Source: Deltaproteobacteria bacterium
Lineage (GTDB): Bacteria; UBA10199; GCA-002796325; JACPFF01
Direction of reading: 5' to 3'
Assembly (NCBI GenBank): GCA_016183065.1
Contig: JACPFF010000015.1
Span: 1 to 64,000 of the forward strand
Length of the DNA stretch: 64,000 nucleotides
In this document: positions 26,647 to 35,188 of the stretch, piece by piece
Layout: each line of letters begins with the position of its first letter
Position numbering within the stretch: the stretch's first letter is position 1
Program-made: the position numbers and the translations under genes
The notes under the pieces: model-generated
Database searches by the model: none
Seen by the model: the letters and a program-made list of their open reading frames with translations, nothing else
What the model was told of the DNA's origin: nothing

Positions 26647-27593
26647 CCACGATCCGCGGACAAGTGGCCGTCCTCATCCTGTTGCTCCTGCCGTTGGCGA
26701 TGCTGGTCGTCGCCCTCGTGGCCGATGTCGGCCTTGTCATTGTCACCAAAATGCGGCTGCAAGTGACCGCAGACCGGGCCGCGTATGCCGCGGCCCAATC
26801 ACTGGCAACCTCGCTGGCATCGCTGGCCACACAGAATGCCGAGATTCACCAGGAATTTACCGAGCAGGTGACCGAGCTCGCGGTGTCGCAACAACAGAAC
26901 GCCGCAGCCGGACGCGCCCGCATTGCCGCCCGCCAGGCCACGATCGACACAATGCGCACGGCCATGGATGCTACGGTCGAGCGCGGGTACGTGCGCGCCT
27001 GTGAAGCGGCATTGGGAGTGGTCGAAGCGGAGGCGCCATGGGCCCGGATGATCCCGCTCTATGGCCGGACGCGTGTCGTCGGACCGGCGGCCGAACAGCG
27101 CTGCCATGGTGGTGCGCCACTCTTTTCATTTTATCAGGATCACCTCTTTCCCGATCAATTTCCGTCACTATCGTACACATATCCTGCTGCCGGTACTGGA
27201 TGGGATGACCCGGCCCAGATCGAGGAGGCTGCGGCCCCCCTCTTGAGTTATCGGGCAAAGGGGCCCGGCGGGGGGCAGCAGGTGGCCTTCGCCCTCCGGC
27301 TGGAGAGCCCGCTCCCCGGTGGTGCCATGGGAGGCCTCTTGAGATCGAATGAGGAGACTGCGGAGCCAACGAATCCGTGGCTTTCGGCGGCGGCCGCCGC
27401 ACAACCCTTTGGAGGATCGATCGCGGATTTTGATCCTGCGTACGACGCGACGCTGGTCCCGCTCGACCTCTTGCGCGATGAAGACGCGGGGTATCAAGGC
27501 CTCTGGTACACCGACCCTGATGACATCGGGTCAGAGAACGTCCCTCCCGATGATGACACATGGATGCGCGATGATGGCTGGTATCTCCACTAG
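26643..27593 (+). CDS. TadG-like pilus assembly protein
   Basis: A 316-residue protein with the TadG/TadE N-terminal pattern: RGQVAVLILLLLPLAMLVVALVADVGLV, a membrane span followed by QVTADRAAYAAAQSLATS, typical of the Tad_N (TadG) domain whose AADAAALA segment it mirrors. The large C-terminal part is extracytoplasmic, rich in Pro, Asp and Trp, with no recognised von Willebrand MIDAS motif. It starts in ATGA overlap with the TadE-like gene. Just after the stop lies the sequence AGCAGGCGGTTGAAAAA, close to a repeat common downstream of genes in some bacteria. Confidence 0.65.
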   Translation: MTTIRGQVAVLILLLLPLAMLVVALVADVGLVIVTKMRLQVTADRAAYAAAQSLATSLASLATQNAEIHQEFTEQVTELAVSQQQNAAAGRARIAARQATIDTMRTAMDATVERGYVRACEAALGVVEAEAPWARMIPLYGRTRVVGPAAEQRCHGGAPLFSFYQDHLFPDQFPSLSYTYPAAGTGWDDPAQIEEAAAPLLSYRAKGPGGGQQVAFALRLESPLPGGAMGGLLRSNEETAEPTNPWLSAAAAAQPFGGSIADFDPAYDATLVPLDLLRDEDAGYQGLWYTDPDDIGSENVPPDDDTWMRDDGWYLH

Positions 27594-27729
27594 CAGGCGG
27601 TTGAAAAACCCCGTTCAGATCACCTTTTTGGGCTGGCTGAGGATCTGTGGGCAGAGGAAGGGGCGTGACCGCCGTGTGCAGGGAGGCACTCGCGGTCGCG
27701 CGTGGCGCTGTGGCATTCACGGCATTATC

Positions 27730-27894
27730 GGAGGGGCTCACGTCGCCCCCTCCAGCGGCAAAGCCGCTGGAGCCTCCCCTTCAACGCCGCGGTGCGGCTG
27801 GGTCGTGGGGCCCCGGACGTCAGTCCGGAGGGTGTCGTGCTCAGGCGAAGCCTCCTCCCAAGGTGCCACGGGCGTGAGCCCGTGGGGCCCCACG
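27730..27894. repeat. Composite palindromic repeat in the Tad operon
   Basis: A tandem set of hairpins: GGAGGGG-loop-CCCCCTCC (27730-27753), CCAGCGGC-AAA-GCCGCTGG (27752-27770), further GC-rich palindromes, and a 61-base block (27834-27894) that is the reverse complement of the repeat inside sucA with two differences. The first 21 bases are identical to 33777-33797. The whole 27594-27909 gap holds only these repeats and no convincing gene. It may split or attenuate the operon transcript. Confidence 0.85.
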
Positions 27895-27909
27895 CTCGGG
27901 AGCGTCCTC

Positions 27910-28014
27910 ATGGAGCTCCTTGCCCTGACCGTGGGGATCTCGTTCTTTCTCCTCGTCGTCACACGACTGGTGGCGCTCACGGCCACACGTCTCTTTGAGG
28001 TCGTCGGATGGTAA
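27910..28014 (+). CDS. Possible 34-residue membrane peptide
   Basis: ATG at 27910, with GGGAG about seven bases upstream, opens a 34-codon frame that starts MELLALTVGISFFLLVV, one membrane span with a positively charged continuation, ending FEVVGW. The stop overlaps the cpaB start. The frame is open further upstream through the palindromic repeats, so the gene could once have been longer and lost its start to the repeat insertion. No family recognised. Confidence 0.4.
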   Translation: MELLALTVGISFFLLVVTRLVALTATRLFEVVGW

Positions 28015-28814
28015 CACAATGGTCATGGCGTCATCGGGGGCTCAGGGCCATGGGGATGAGTGGGGTGGTTGCGCTCGCAGCCTTCATCTATTTTCTCCGC
28101 GTCGAGCGCGAGATTGTCAGTCGTGGGACGCCCATTGCACTCGTGATAGCTGCCACAGACCTCCCGGCCCAGATTGCGCTGACACCGGCGATGCTGGCCC
28201 TCCGTGAAATCCCGAGACAGTTTGTCCCGCCGGGGGCTCTGCAAGATCCCGAAGAGGCCATCGGGATGGTCACCGTCACGACCATGCGCGCCGGAGAGAT
28301 CCTCACGGTGACGCGTGTGGCTCCGGTGACCGATCCCCCGATCCTCTCGGCAACGATCGGCGGAGGCCGGCGTGCGATTGCCATTCCGGTCGATGACGCG
28401 CATGCCGCAGGCGGGCTGATTCGTCCCGGAGACCGGGTCGATCTCCTGGCGCGTTTTGACGTCGGAATGACGGGGATGACGCAACGCCATCTCGTCACCT
28501 TGTTGCAGGGCCTTCGAGTCCTGGCTGTGGGAAGCGCGATGGCCGATCTGTACGAGGAGCGACTGCCGTCCAAACCGCCAGCTCAGCGCCACGGGTTGTC
28601 CGGCACACCTGCGCAGCGTGCTGCGACGATCACGGTCGAGGTCTCGCGCGAAGAGGCACAATCCGCGCTCTTTGCCCTCGCCAATGGCGAGGTCTTTCTC
28701 AGTCTCCTGCCGGGCCTGGAGGTGCAGAGAGCTCCTCCCATTGCCCCCGCCACGGCCGCGTCAGTCACGGGGCTGACCTCGCTCGTGCCACGGAGGGAAT
28801 ATCGTGGGCGATAG
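28008..28814 (+). CDS. cpaB: Flp pilus assembly protein CpaB/RcpC
   Basis: A 268-residue protein with an N-terminal membrane span (VVALAAFIYFLRVE). It is followed by a SAF domain (VIAATDLPAQIALTPAML, REIPRQFVPPGAL) and the CpaB core ISATIGGGRRAIAIPVDD-like segment, AAGGLIRPGDRVDLLARFD and LLQGLRVLAVG. RcpC/CpaB links the inner membrane to the secretin in Tad pili. The start overlaps the preceding small gene, and the GTG of the secretin gene overlaps its last 11 bases. The length is typical. Confidence 0.88.
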   Translation: MVTQWSWRHRGLRAMGMSGVVALAAFIYFLRVEREIVSRGTPIALVIAATDLPAQIALTPAMLALREIPRQFVPPGALQDPEEAIGMVTVTTMRAGEILTVTRVAPVTDPPILSATIGGGRRAIAIPVDDAHAAGGLIRPGDRVDLLARFDVGMTGMTQRHLVTLLQGLRVLAVGSAMADLYEERLPSKPPAQRHGLSGTPAQRAATITVEVSREEAQSALFALANGEVFLSLLPGLEVQRAPPIAPATAASVTGLTSLVPRREYRGR

Positions 28815-30357
28815 GATGTGCATCCCCCCATGGCCCGGCGCATGGACGCTCTGGGGGCTTCTGGCCGCGGGTATCTGGAGTGTCATGGTGTCCCGTGCGC
28901 TTGCTGAGCGTCAGCCGATTGCCCTCGTGCAGGGACAATCGACCACGGTCGTGACCGAGTATGATATTGGTGATGCCGCCATCACCAATCCGGCGGTCTG
29001 CGACTTCCTGATTCGTGATTCACAGCGCGAAATTTATCTCAACTCCCGGGGCCCCGGCGTGGTCATGTTGACCCTCTGGGATGTCGCCGGGACTCAGCGC
29101 GATGTCATCCCCATCGAAGTGACGGATGTCGATCTCGAGGCGGTCATGACCACGGCGCGGCGTCAGCTGGGCGACATGCCGCAGGTGGCCTTTGTCCGCC
29201 GGGGCGACCGGATTGTGATGGAAGGGGAGGTCGGTTCGGAGACATTGCTCAGCGAGGTTGAACGTGTGGCCGCGGAACATCCGCATCTCGACAATCGTGT
29301 GCGGATTGGGCACGAGGCCCTGCGTGACCTGGCCGCGGAGATCGAACGCGCGGTCGGCCGTCCGGGGATCACGGTTCGTCACGTCAAGGACCGGCTCATC
29401 CTGGAAGGGGTGGCCTACAGCCAGACGGCTGCGCAACACGCGGAGCAGATCGCCAGGTTGTACAGCCGTGCCGTCCTCAATCTGATTGACGTGCGCGAGA
29501 CACAACGCCTCCCGGGGGACCGACCGCTTGTCTATCTCGATCTCTATTTCATGGAAATCAAGTCCGAGGCACTCCGGCACTTCGGGATCGAATGGTATCC
29601 CGGCGCACAGGACCGTCAGGGAGGAGAGGGATGGCTCTCCTCCATGGTCGGCGTTCTCTTCAATCTCCTGCCGAAAATCCGGACGATCCGTGAACGCGGT
29701 GACGGCAAGATCCTGGAACATCCGCGACTCGTGGTGAAGAGTGGGGATCGCGGCGAGTTTTTTAGCGGGATGGAGATTCCCTACACAACCGAACAGCAGA
29801 TTGCCTTCAAGAACGCCGGCATCTCGATCGACGTGGAACCGATTGCCTACGGCGCTTCCGTCGATCTCAAGATTGCGGTGGAGCTCTCGGTCCCTGCAGC
29901 AGGGGTCAACGGGGCGATCGATCGGCGGCGCATTGCCACCACAGCCTATTGTCGCAGCGGCCAGAGTCTTGTCCTGGGCGGTCTGTGGGGGGCGGCCGAG
30001 TCCACCGGGCGGAACCTCCTTCCAGGTGCTGTCGATCCCTCGACGGCACTGTTCACGCTGGCACACTCCAGGAAGCGGCAACACCGGGAGACTGATTTTG
30101 TGATCTTTGTGACGCCGCGGGTCGCCAGTGTCCCGGATTCTGCAGAGGCCGTCACGACCGCATGGCAGGAAGCGGTCGAGCCCCCCGCACCGCCGGTCTC
30201 GAAACGCCCATCGTCGGGGCACCGGCATGGGCAATGGCACCGCGGGGCGCGGGACGTGCGCGCCGCAGTGCCGCTGACCGCGAAACCGGGCGCCCTCCCG
30301 GTGCAATCACCGGAGACCCGGCCGCTCATCGATGTCCCGGAGTCGCTGCAGCAATGA
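28804..30357 (+). CDS. cpaC: Tad pilus secretin CpaC/RcpA
   Basis: A 517-residue outer-membrane secretin. Signal segment LWGLLAAGIWSVMVSRALA; pilus-type N domain IALVQGQSTTVVTEYDIGDAAITNPAVCDF; two BON-like segments; and the secretin core VKSGDRGEFFSGMEIPY, TTAYCRSGQSLVLGGLW and DFVIFVTPRVA. The C-terminal 60 residues are Pro/Arg-rich. It forms the pore through which the Flp-type pilus exits. GTG at 28804 is used because GGAGGG lies six bases upstream. The stop overlaps the ATG of the ATPase gene. Confidence 0.9.
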   Translation: MGDRMCIPPWPGAWTLWGLLAAGIWSVMVSRALAERQPIALVQGQSTTVVTEYDIGDAAITNPAVCDFLIRDSQREIYLNSRGPGVVMLTLWDVAGTQRDVIPIEVTDVDLEAVMTTARRQLGDMPQVAFVRRGDRIVMEGEVGSETLLSEVERVAAEHPHLDNRVRIGHEALRDLAAEIERAVGRPGITVRHVKDRLILEGVAYSQTAAQHAEQIARLYSRAVLNLIDVRETQRLPGDRPLVYLDLYFMEIKSEALRHFGIEWYPGAQDRQGGEGWLSSMVGVLFNLLPKIRTIRERGDGKILEHPRLVVKSGDRGEFFSGMEIPYTTEQQIAFKNAGISIDVEPIAYGASVDLKIAVELSVPAAGVNGAIDRRRIATTAYCRSGQSLVLGGLWGAAESTGRNLLPGAVDPSTALFTLAHSRKRQHRETDFVIFVTPRVASVPDSAEAVTTAWQEAVEPPAPPVSKRPSSGHRHGQWHRGARDVRAAVPLTAKPGALPVQSPETRPLIDVPESLQQ

Positions 30358-32285
30358 CCGCCTATCTCCTCATGGGTGCACGCGAGGGGATGGGGGCCTC
30401 GACACTGGCCGTGAATATCGCGCTCAGCATGGTGACCTTGACAGAACGTCCCATGCTCCTTGTCACCCTCGGGAGGCGTCAGCACGAAGATTGTGCCGTG
30501 CTGCTCGGCATTGCCTCACTGCGCACCATGGAGGCATTACAGCAGGTGATGTCCGATCTGCCGGATGCGGCATGCATGGGATGGCTGACCGATCCGCGCC
30601 GACGTGTGGGGACCCTGGCGCTCGAGGATCAGGTCATGGCACCATCCGTGGTCGATCGGCTCCAGCGACTCTTTCCATATTGGATCGTCGATGCGGGGGA
30701 GACCTTCACGGCGGCACATGCCGCGTTTGACCGGGAGCAGAGCTGGTGGGGACTCGTCGTCACTCCAGAACCCCGGGCTTTTCTTGCCGGCAACGCCCTC
30801 CTCGCGACCTGGAACGAGGCGTTTATCGCACGTCATCGGACGGTCTGCCTGGTGAATCGATGGGATCCCTCCAGCCGCATCACCGAGGCGCTGCTGCGTG
30901 AGACCCTGCACCGTGCCCCATCGCACTGGATTCCCGAGACCGCCTCGGCAACAGCCGCAGCGGCCGAAGGGGTCCCCCTGGTGATGCGCGACCCGCACGG
31001 ACCATTTGCGACGGTGGTTTCGCACCTGGCGGCGACGTGGATGGCCACCGTGCGAGAGGCGACGCCGGAAAGCGCCGTAGCCGTACAGATGCCGGTGGAA
31101 GGTCAACTCGCGGAGTCCTCATCGCTCGCGAACGATCGTGCCACGCTCCACGAAGAGATCCTGACCGCATTGTATCGGGAAGAGACGATCGCCACCGTGG
31201 CAGCGATTGTCGATCCGGCGCAGCTCCGTGAGGCATTGGCCGCCACGCTCCGCACGATCATTGCGGCGCTGCCATCGGCCCGTCTTTCGGGGGTTGATCG
31301 CGAGGCGCTGCTCCACGACGTTTGCAATGAAGCCATCGGGATGGGGCCACTGGAATCGCTCGTGACCGATGCCACCGTGACTGAGATCATGGTGAACGGG
31401 CCTTCGGCAATCTACTGCGAGCGTCACGGCCGCGTGGCATCCGTTGCGGCGACGTTTCGCAATGCCGCGCATCTGCGCCACCTCATCGGGCGGCTTCTGG
31501 CGCCGACCGGTCGGCGTGTCGACGATCGATCCCCCATTGTCGATGTCCGACTCCGCGATGGTTCACGACTCAATGTCGTGCTTCCTCCCGTGGCGCTTCA
31601 GGGTCCCCTCCTGACGATCCGTCGTCATCGATCCGAGACCTGGTGCATCAGCGACCTGCAGCGCGCCGGCGCAATGACATCGGCGATGGCGGCGTCCCTG
31701 ATTGAGGCCGTGCAGCGGCGGAAAAATCTCCTGGTCATCGGCGGCACCGGGAGCGGCAAAACGACGCTCCTTCGGGCATTGGCGACCGCGATTGCCCCGG
31801 ACGAACGGATCATCACCATCGAAGATGCCGCGGAACTCCGTTTGGCACAACCCCACGTGGTCCCCTTGGAGGCGCGGCCGCCCAACATCGAAGGGGCGGG
31901 GGAGATTACGATCCGCACGCTGGTCCGGACCGCCCTCCGTATGCGACCCGATCGCATCATTGTCGGCGAGTGCCGGGGCGGCGAGGCCCTCGACATGCTC
32001 CAGGCCATGCATACCGGCCACGAGGGCTCGATGACGACGCTGCATGCCAATACCCCCGATGATGCCATGACGCGGCTTGCGACCCTCGTCTATTTCTCCG
32101 GGGTGACGCTGCCGCTCCATGTGGTGCGCGAGCAGATCGCCGGGGCCATCCACTTGGTGGTGACCATGCGACGCGATACCACCGGGCATCGGCGGGTCAC
32201 GGCACTCCATGCCGTCTGCGGCGTGCAGGACGAACGGGTGGTCCTCTCGCCGCTCATTGTTTCATCCCCGGAGGATCTCTCATGA
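30354..32285 (+). CDS. cpaF: TadZ-TadA fusion: ParA/MinD-like domain joined to the pilus assembly ATPase
   Basis: A 643-residue protein. Residues 1 to about 240 resemble TadZ/CpaE, the MinD-like pole-localising factor. The altered P-loop is GAREGMGASTLAVNIALS, lacking the Lys residues of the deviant Walker A, followed by VDAGETFTAAH. Residues about 260-643 are TadA/CpaF, the secretion ATPase that powers pilus assembly: a helical N-domain, TEIMVNGPSAIYCERHG, Walker A GGTGSGKTTLLRAL, RPDRIIVGECRGGEALDML and the His box GHEGSMTTLHANTPDDA. The two are normally separate genes; here one frame is continuous with no stop. The start overlaps the secretin stop and the end overlaps tadB. Confidence 0.85.
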   Translation: MTAYLLMGAREGMGASTLAVNIALSMVTLTERPMLLVTLGRRQHEDCAVLLGIASLRTMEALQQVMSDLPDAACMGWLTDPRRRVGTLALEDQVMAPSVVDRLQRLFPYWIVDAGETFTAAHAAFDREQSWWGLVVTPEPRAFLAGNALLATWNEAFIARHRTVCLVNRWDPSSRITEALLRETLHRAPSHWIPETASATAAAAEGVPLVMRDPHGPFATVVSHLAATWMATVREATPESAVAVQMPVEGQLAESSSLANDRATLHEEILTALYREETIATVAAIVDPAQLREALAATLRTIIAALPSARLSGVDREALLHDVCNEAIGMGPLESLVTDATVTEIMVNGPSAIYCERHGRVASVAATFRNAAHLRHLIGRLLAPTGRRVDDRSPIVDVRLRDGSRLNVVLPPVALQGPLLTIRRHRSETWCISDLQRAGAMTSAMAASLIEAVQRRKNLLVIGGTGSGKTTLLRALATAIAPDERIITIEDAAELRLAQPHVVPLEARPPNIEGAGEITIRTLVRTALRMRPDRIIVGECRGGEALDMLQAMHTGHEGSMTTLHANTPDDAMTRLATLVYFSGVTLPLHVVREQIAGAIHLVVTMRRDTTGHRRVTALHAVCGVQDERVVLSPLIVSSPEDLS

Positions 32286-32860
32286 TGTCATGGTATGCCC
32301 GGTGGCGACAGCGGTGTCGGCAACAGCGGGCCCAGGCGCAGTTGCCCATGGCCCTCCATCTGTTGGGGAGTGCCTTGCAGGCGGGCGACACACTCTCGCA
32401 GGCCATGGCGGTGGTGGCGCTCGAGGCGCCATGGCCATTGCGCGAGGGCTTCCAGGACTGGGTCCGGGAAGAGGCCCTTGGGGTCCCCCTGGCGTCCCGG
32501 CTGGAGCGTCTGGCGGAACGGATCGGCGGGCGGGACCTCTTGCTGATCCGCTTTACCCTTCTTCTCCTCCATGATGCCGGCGGAAATCTCGTGGCCGCCT
32601 GCGACCGGTGGATTGCGGCCATCGATGCGCGAGTCCGGCTGCGGGACAAGGTCCACCTCGCCACCATCCAGGGCCGGATCAGCGGTGGCCTGATTGCGAT
32701 GATCCCGCTCGGTCTCCTGGGGGCCATGGCCCTGTGGATGCCGGCATTCGTGCAGCCACTGGTCACGACGTGGCCCGGGCGTGTGGCGGGCATTGGTGGC
32801 GTGCTGCTGAATGCCTGCGGTCTCTGGTGGATGCTGCGATGGTCGCGGGTCGATGTATGA
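32282..32860 (+). CDS. tadB: Tad pilus platform protein TadB-like
   Basis: A 192-residue inner-membrane protein of the T2SS-F family. The cytoplasmic part (LPMALHLLGSALQAGDTLSQAM; REEALGVPLASRLERLAER; HDAGGNLVAACDR) is typical, followed by two C-terminal spans (GLIAMIPLGLLGAMALWMPAF and a last helix). It is shorter than usual TadB (about 300 residues) because the N-terminal spans are missing. ATGA overlaps join it to both neighbours. With TadC it forms the platform on which the ATPase acts. Confidence 0.8.
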   Translation: MMSWYARWRQRCRQQRAQAQLPMALHLLGSALQAGDTLSQAMAVVALEAPWPLREGFQDWVREEALGVPLASRLERLAERIGGRDLLLIRFTLLLLHDAGGNLVAACDRWIAAIDARVRLRDKVHLATIQGRISGGLIAMIPLGLLGAMALWMPAFVQPLVTTWPGRVAGIGGVLLNACGLWWMLRWSRVDV

Positions 32861-33765
32861 GCGGACTCCTCTCCATCCTGGTGTGGTGTGTGATCCATGA
32901 CGCAATGGGCTGGTGGGAGACGCGTTCCCCCCGTCGATTGGATCTCCGCGGCACCATGGAGGACCCCCCGTGGGTGACCCGGTCGCTCCTCCTGCGGCTG
33001 ACCCTCCCTATGGCCCGGTGCAGCGCCGAGGCCGTGCGTCGTGGGGCGCAGCGCAGTCGATGGCGGTGGTGTCGGCAGGGGGTGCTGGTGTCCGGGGGGA
33101 CGGGGACCTATGCCGTCCCCTGTGGCGACTGGCTGACGATGACCATGCAGAGCCTGATCCTTGCCGGCTGCGGTCTGCTCGTCGGTTCCTGCGCACCGGC
33201 GGCCACGCACGTGGTGATGCTCTGCGGTGCCGGCAGTGGCGCGCTCCTGCCGTGGCATGCCATGCGGCACGGATTGCGCAGATGGCGCGCAGAGATCCTC
33301 CGCGACTGCGAAGAGATGGTGGAACTCTTTGCGCTGGCGGTCGAGGCGGGCCTTGAGATCCCGGTGGCACTGGCGCGGCTCGTAGAGGTCATGCCGGCAT
33401 CGCCCTGGCGGAACCTGATGGGGCAATTGCACTGTGAATTGCGGCTCGGCCAAGCGCCGACCAAGGCATGGCAGACCTTGGCAACCGCCGTGGCACTGCC
33501 GCCGGTGGATGCGTTTGTCACGTTGCTGCGCAGTGCCGACTCTCGCGGCACGCCGATCGCCACGCTCCTCCATCGCGAGGTCGAACGGATGCACGCTGCG
33601 CGCTATCGGCGGGCCGAAGTGGCGGGCATTCTGGCGGGACAGAAAATATTACTGCCGATGATCCTCTGCATTCTCCCCGGGTATTTCCTCCTCGTCTTGA
33701 GTGGCATTATTTTGCACCTGTTTGGTGCCGGCCTGACCCAGGGGCTGGGGGGATGGTTGTGGTGA
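32857..33765 (+). CDS. tadC: Tad pilus platform protein TadC-like
   Basis: A 302-residue T2SS-F family membrane protein. N-terminal cytoplasmic region, two spans (MTMQSLILAGCGLLVGSC and the following helix), the core ILRDCEEMVELFALAVEAGLEIPVAL and LLRSADSRGTPIATLLHREVE, then C-terminal spans (ILLPMILCILPGYFLLVLSGI). The start at 32857 overlaps the tadB stop. Ends in GTGA overlap with the PAS-protein gene, showing translation coupling beyond the standard tad set. Confidence 0.82.
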   Translation: MSGLLSILVWCVIHDAMGWWETRSPRRLDLRGTMEDPPWVTRSLLLRLTLPMARCSAEAVRRGAQRSRWRWCRQGVLVSGGTGTYAVPCGDWLTMTMQSLILAGCGLLVGSCAPAATHVVMLCGAGSGALLPWHAMRHGLRRWRAEILRDCEEMVELFALAVEAGLEIPVALARLVEVMPASPWRNLMGQLHCELRLGQAPTKAWQTLATAVALPPVDAFVTLLRSADSRGTPIATLLHREVERMHAARYRRAEVAGILAGQKILLPMILCILPGYFLLVLSGIILHLFGAGLTQGLGGWLW

Positions 33766-34904
33766 ATGACACTATTGGAGGGGCTCACGTCGCCCCCCCA
33801 ACGGGCCAAGCCCGTTGGGTCCCCCCCTCTCGCGCGCGGTGCGCGCTGGGGGACGTCCTCGTCCACCTGCTTCGCGGGTGCCCGGACTCGGTCGTCGCAA
33901 CACCCCCGTGGGCCAGGTGGCGGCTCCCCCTCCTCCATGGCTGGCAGGTGGTGGAGGCGTGGGGGCATCGCGCGGGCTTCTGGATGATACCGCTCCTGCA
34001 AGGCGTGCTGGCCCTCGGGCTGCTGGGATGGGGGAGCGTGCAGTCCCATCACGATGTCACCTGGACAACGCATCTCGCCGACCAGTATCGAGCCCATGCC
34101 GTGCAGGCGATCTTTTCCGCACTGACCCGTCATGACGGGGAGTGGGATGTTGGGGCGGTGGTCCCCTGGCGGCAATGGTGTGCCGAGATCGGGGTCGTTG
34201 CATTGCGCGTGGAGGATGCGCGCGGAGAGACGGTCGGACGATGCGGGCCCTCGGAGGCACACGAGGGGATGGGTGCATGGTTGGCCACCCGTGCCGCACC
34301 ATTGCCGGATGATGCGCCGTGGATCGACCATGGCGAGTGCCAGCGCGCGCGACAGTGTTATGCCATGCACAGCTCACGCGCACACCTCGCCATCATGTTC
34401 GATCCCGTGGTCATGCGACAGAGTATGGGGTGCCCCGCATCGTTGTGGTGGGTCTTTCTCCTCAGTGCGCTCTGGGGGATCGGGTCGATCGGTCGTGGTT
34501 GCTCCGGTTGGCGGACCATCCATCGTCAACGTCGCGCGGCCTATCGCGAGGGTGCCCTGGCCGGGATGTTTGTCCAGCCGATCTGTCTGCAACAGGCCAT
34601 TGACAGTCTCCCGGTTGGTATCGCCATTTTTGACGGGGCCATGCGGCTCCGGATCATCAATGCAGCGCTGCGGGTCACGGGGCCTCCCGGGCAAGCGACT
34701 GATGAGGTCTCCATCCATCCGGTCCATCTCCTCGATTTCGCGCGCACCCGCGGATGGGAAGCGACGGCGCAGGCATTGGTGCGGACATTGTCGGGAGGGG
34801 AGCATTTGAGCGCCCACCAGCACGGGATGACGCTGACCCGATTGGCGACCCGCGAGGGGACATCGGGGTATTGGTTCGTCGTCCATCAGGAGGAGGCACC
34901 ATGA
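33762..34904 (+). CDS. Membrane-anchored PAS-domain protein without an output domain
   Basis: About 380 residues from a GTG overlapping the tadC stop. Order: a 40-50 residue N-terminus encoded by palindromic repeat, a first span (MIPLLQGVLALGLLGWGSV), an extracytoplasmic domain of about 130 residues with three Cys, a second span (SLWWVFLLSALWGIGSIG), then a cytoplasmic PAS-like domain (QAIDSLPVGIAIFDGAMRLR, IINAALRVTG). This is the layout of a sensor-kinase input half, but no kinase, GGDEF or HAMP-linked output follows. It might sense an external signal and act on the pilus machinery by contact. Its place inside the tad operon is unusual. Confidence 0.6.
   Translation: MNDTIGGAHVAPPTGQARWVPPSRARCALGDVLVHLLRGCPDSVVATPPWARWRLPLLHGWQVVEAWGHRAGFWMIPLLQGVLALGLLGWGSVQSHHDVTWTTHLADQYRAHAVQAIFSALTRHDGEWDVGAVVPWRQWCAEIGVVALRVEDARGETVGRCGPSEAHEGMGAWLATRAAPLPDDAPWIDHGECQRARQCYAMHSSRAHLAIMFDPVVMRQSMGCPASLWWVFLLSALWGIGSIGRGCSGWRTIHRQRRAAYREGALAGMFVQPICLQQAIDSLPVGIAIFDGAMRLRIINAALRVTGPPGQATDEVSIHPVHLLDFARTRGWEATAQALVRTLSGGEHLSAHQHGMTLTRLATREGTSGYWFVVHQEEAP
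33777..33878. repeat. Composite palindromic repeat at the start of the PAS-protein gene
   Basis: The first 21 bases are identical to 27730-27750. They are followed by the hairpin CAACGGG-CCA-AGCCCGTTG, a GCGCGC palindrome, and a block at 33851-33878 matching 19624-19651 at 25 of 28 bases. The repeat lies in frame at the 5' end of the coding sequence and is read as TIGGAHVAPPTGQARWVPPS and following residues. Confidence 0.85.
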
Positions 34905-35188
34905 CAGAGGGCAGGGTCCGTCAGTGGCCGCATCGCTGGTCTCTCGGCGTTGTGCTCGTTGTCGTCGGTGCGGCTGTGAGTCTCCCGGTGCCGCACCCGC
35001 ATGGCGATGTCACGGTCCATCCATCGTCGACGATCGTGCAGCGCCATGGGGAGGCTGACAAGGGAGAGAGGGCCGCGCGGGTGCGCAGGTATCGGCACGT
35101 CGCACGGTGGCACCATGAAGCCGGTCGGCGCATTGCGGCGGAGCATGCGCGACGTCTGGCAGCGGCATGGGGAACGCGAGAACCATGA
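34901..35188 (+). CDS. Small single-span membrane protein in the Tad operon
   Basis: A 95-residue protein with one membrane span near the N-terminus (WSLGVVLVVVGAAVSLPVP) followed by a very basic, His/Arg/Ala-rich helical tail (RYRHVARWHHEAGRRIAAEH). It is joined to its neighbours by ATGA overlaps on both sides. I do not recognise a family. The position between the PAS protein and the DUF192 protein suggests it serves the same operon. Confidence 0.55.
   Translation: MTEGRVRQWPHRWSLGVVLVVVGAAVSLPVPHPHGDVTVHPSSTIVQRHGEADKGERAARVRRYRHVARWHHEAGRRIAAEHARRLAAAWGTREP

Noticed and set aside
27647-27877. Short plus-strand frame before the small membrane peptide
   Set aside because: It consists of palindromic repeat translation and has no ribosome-binding site or family similarity.
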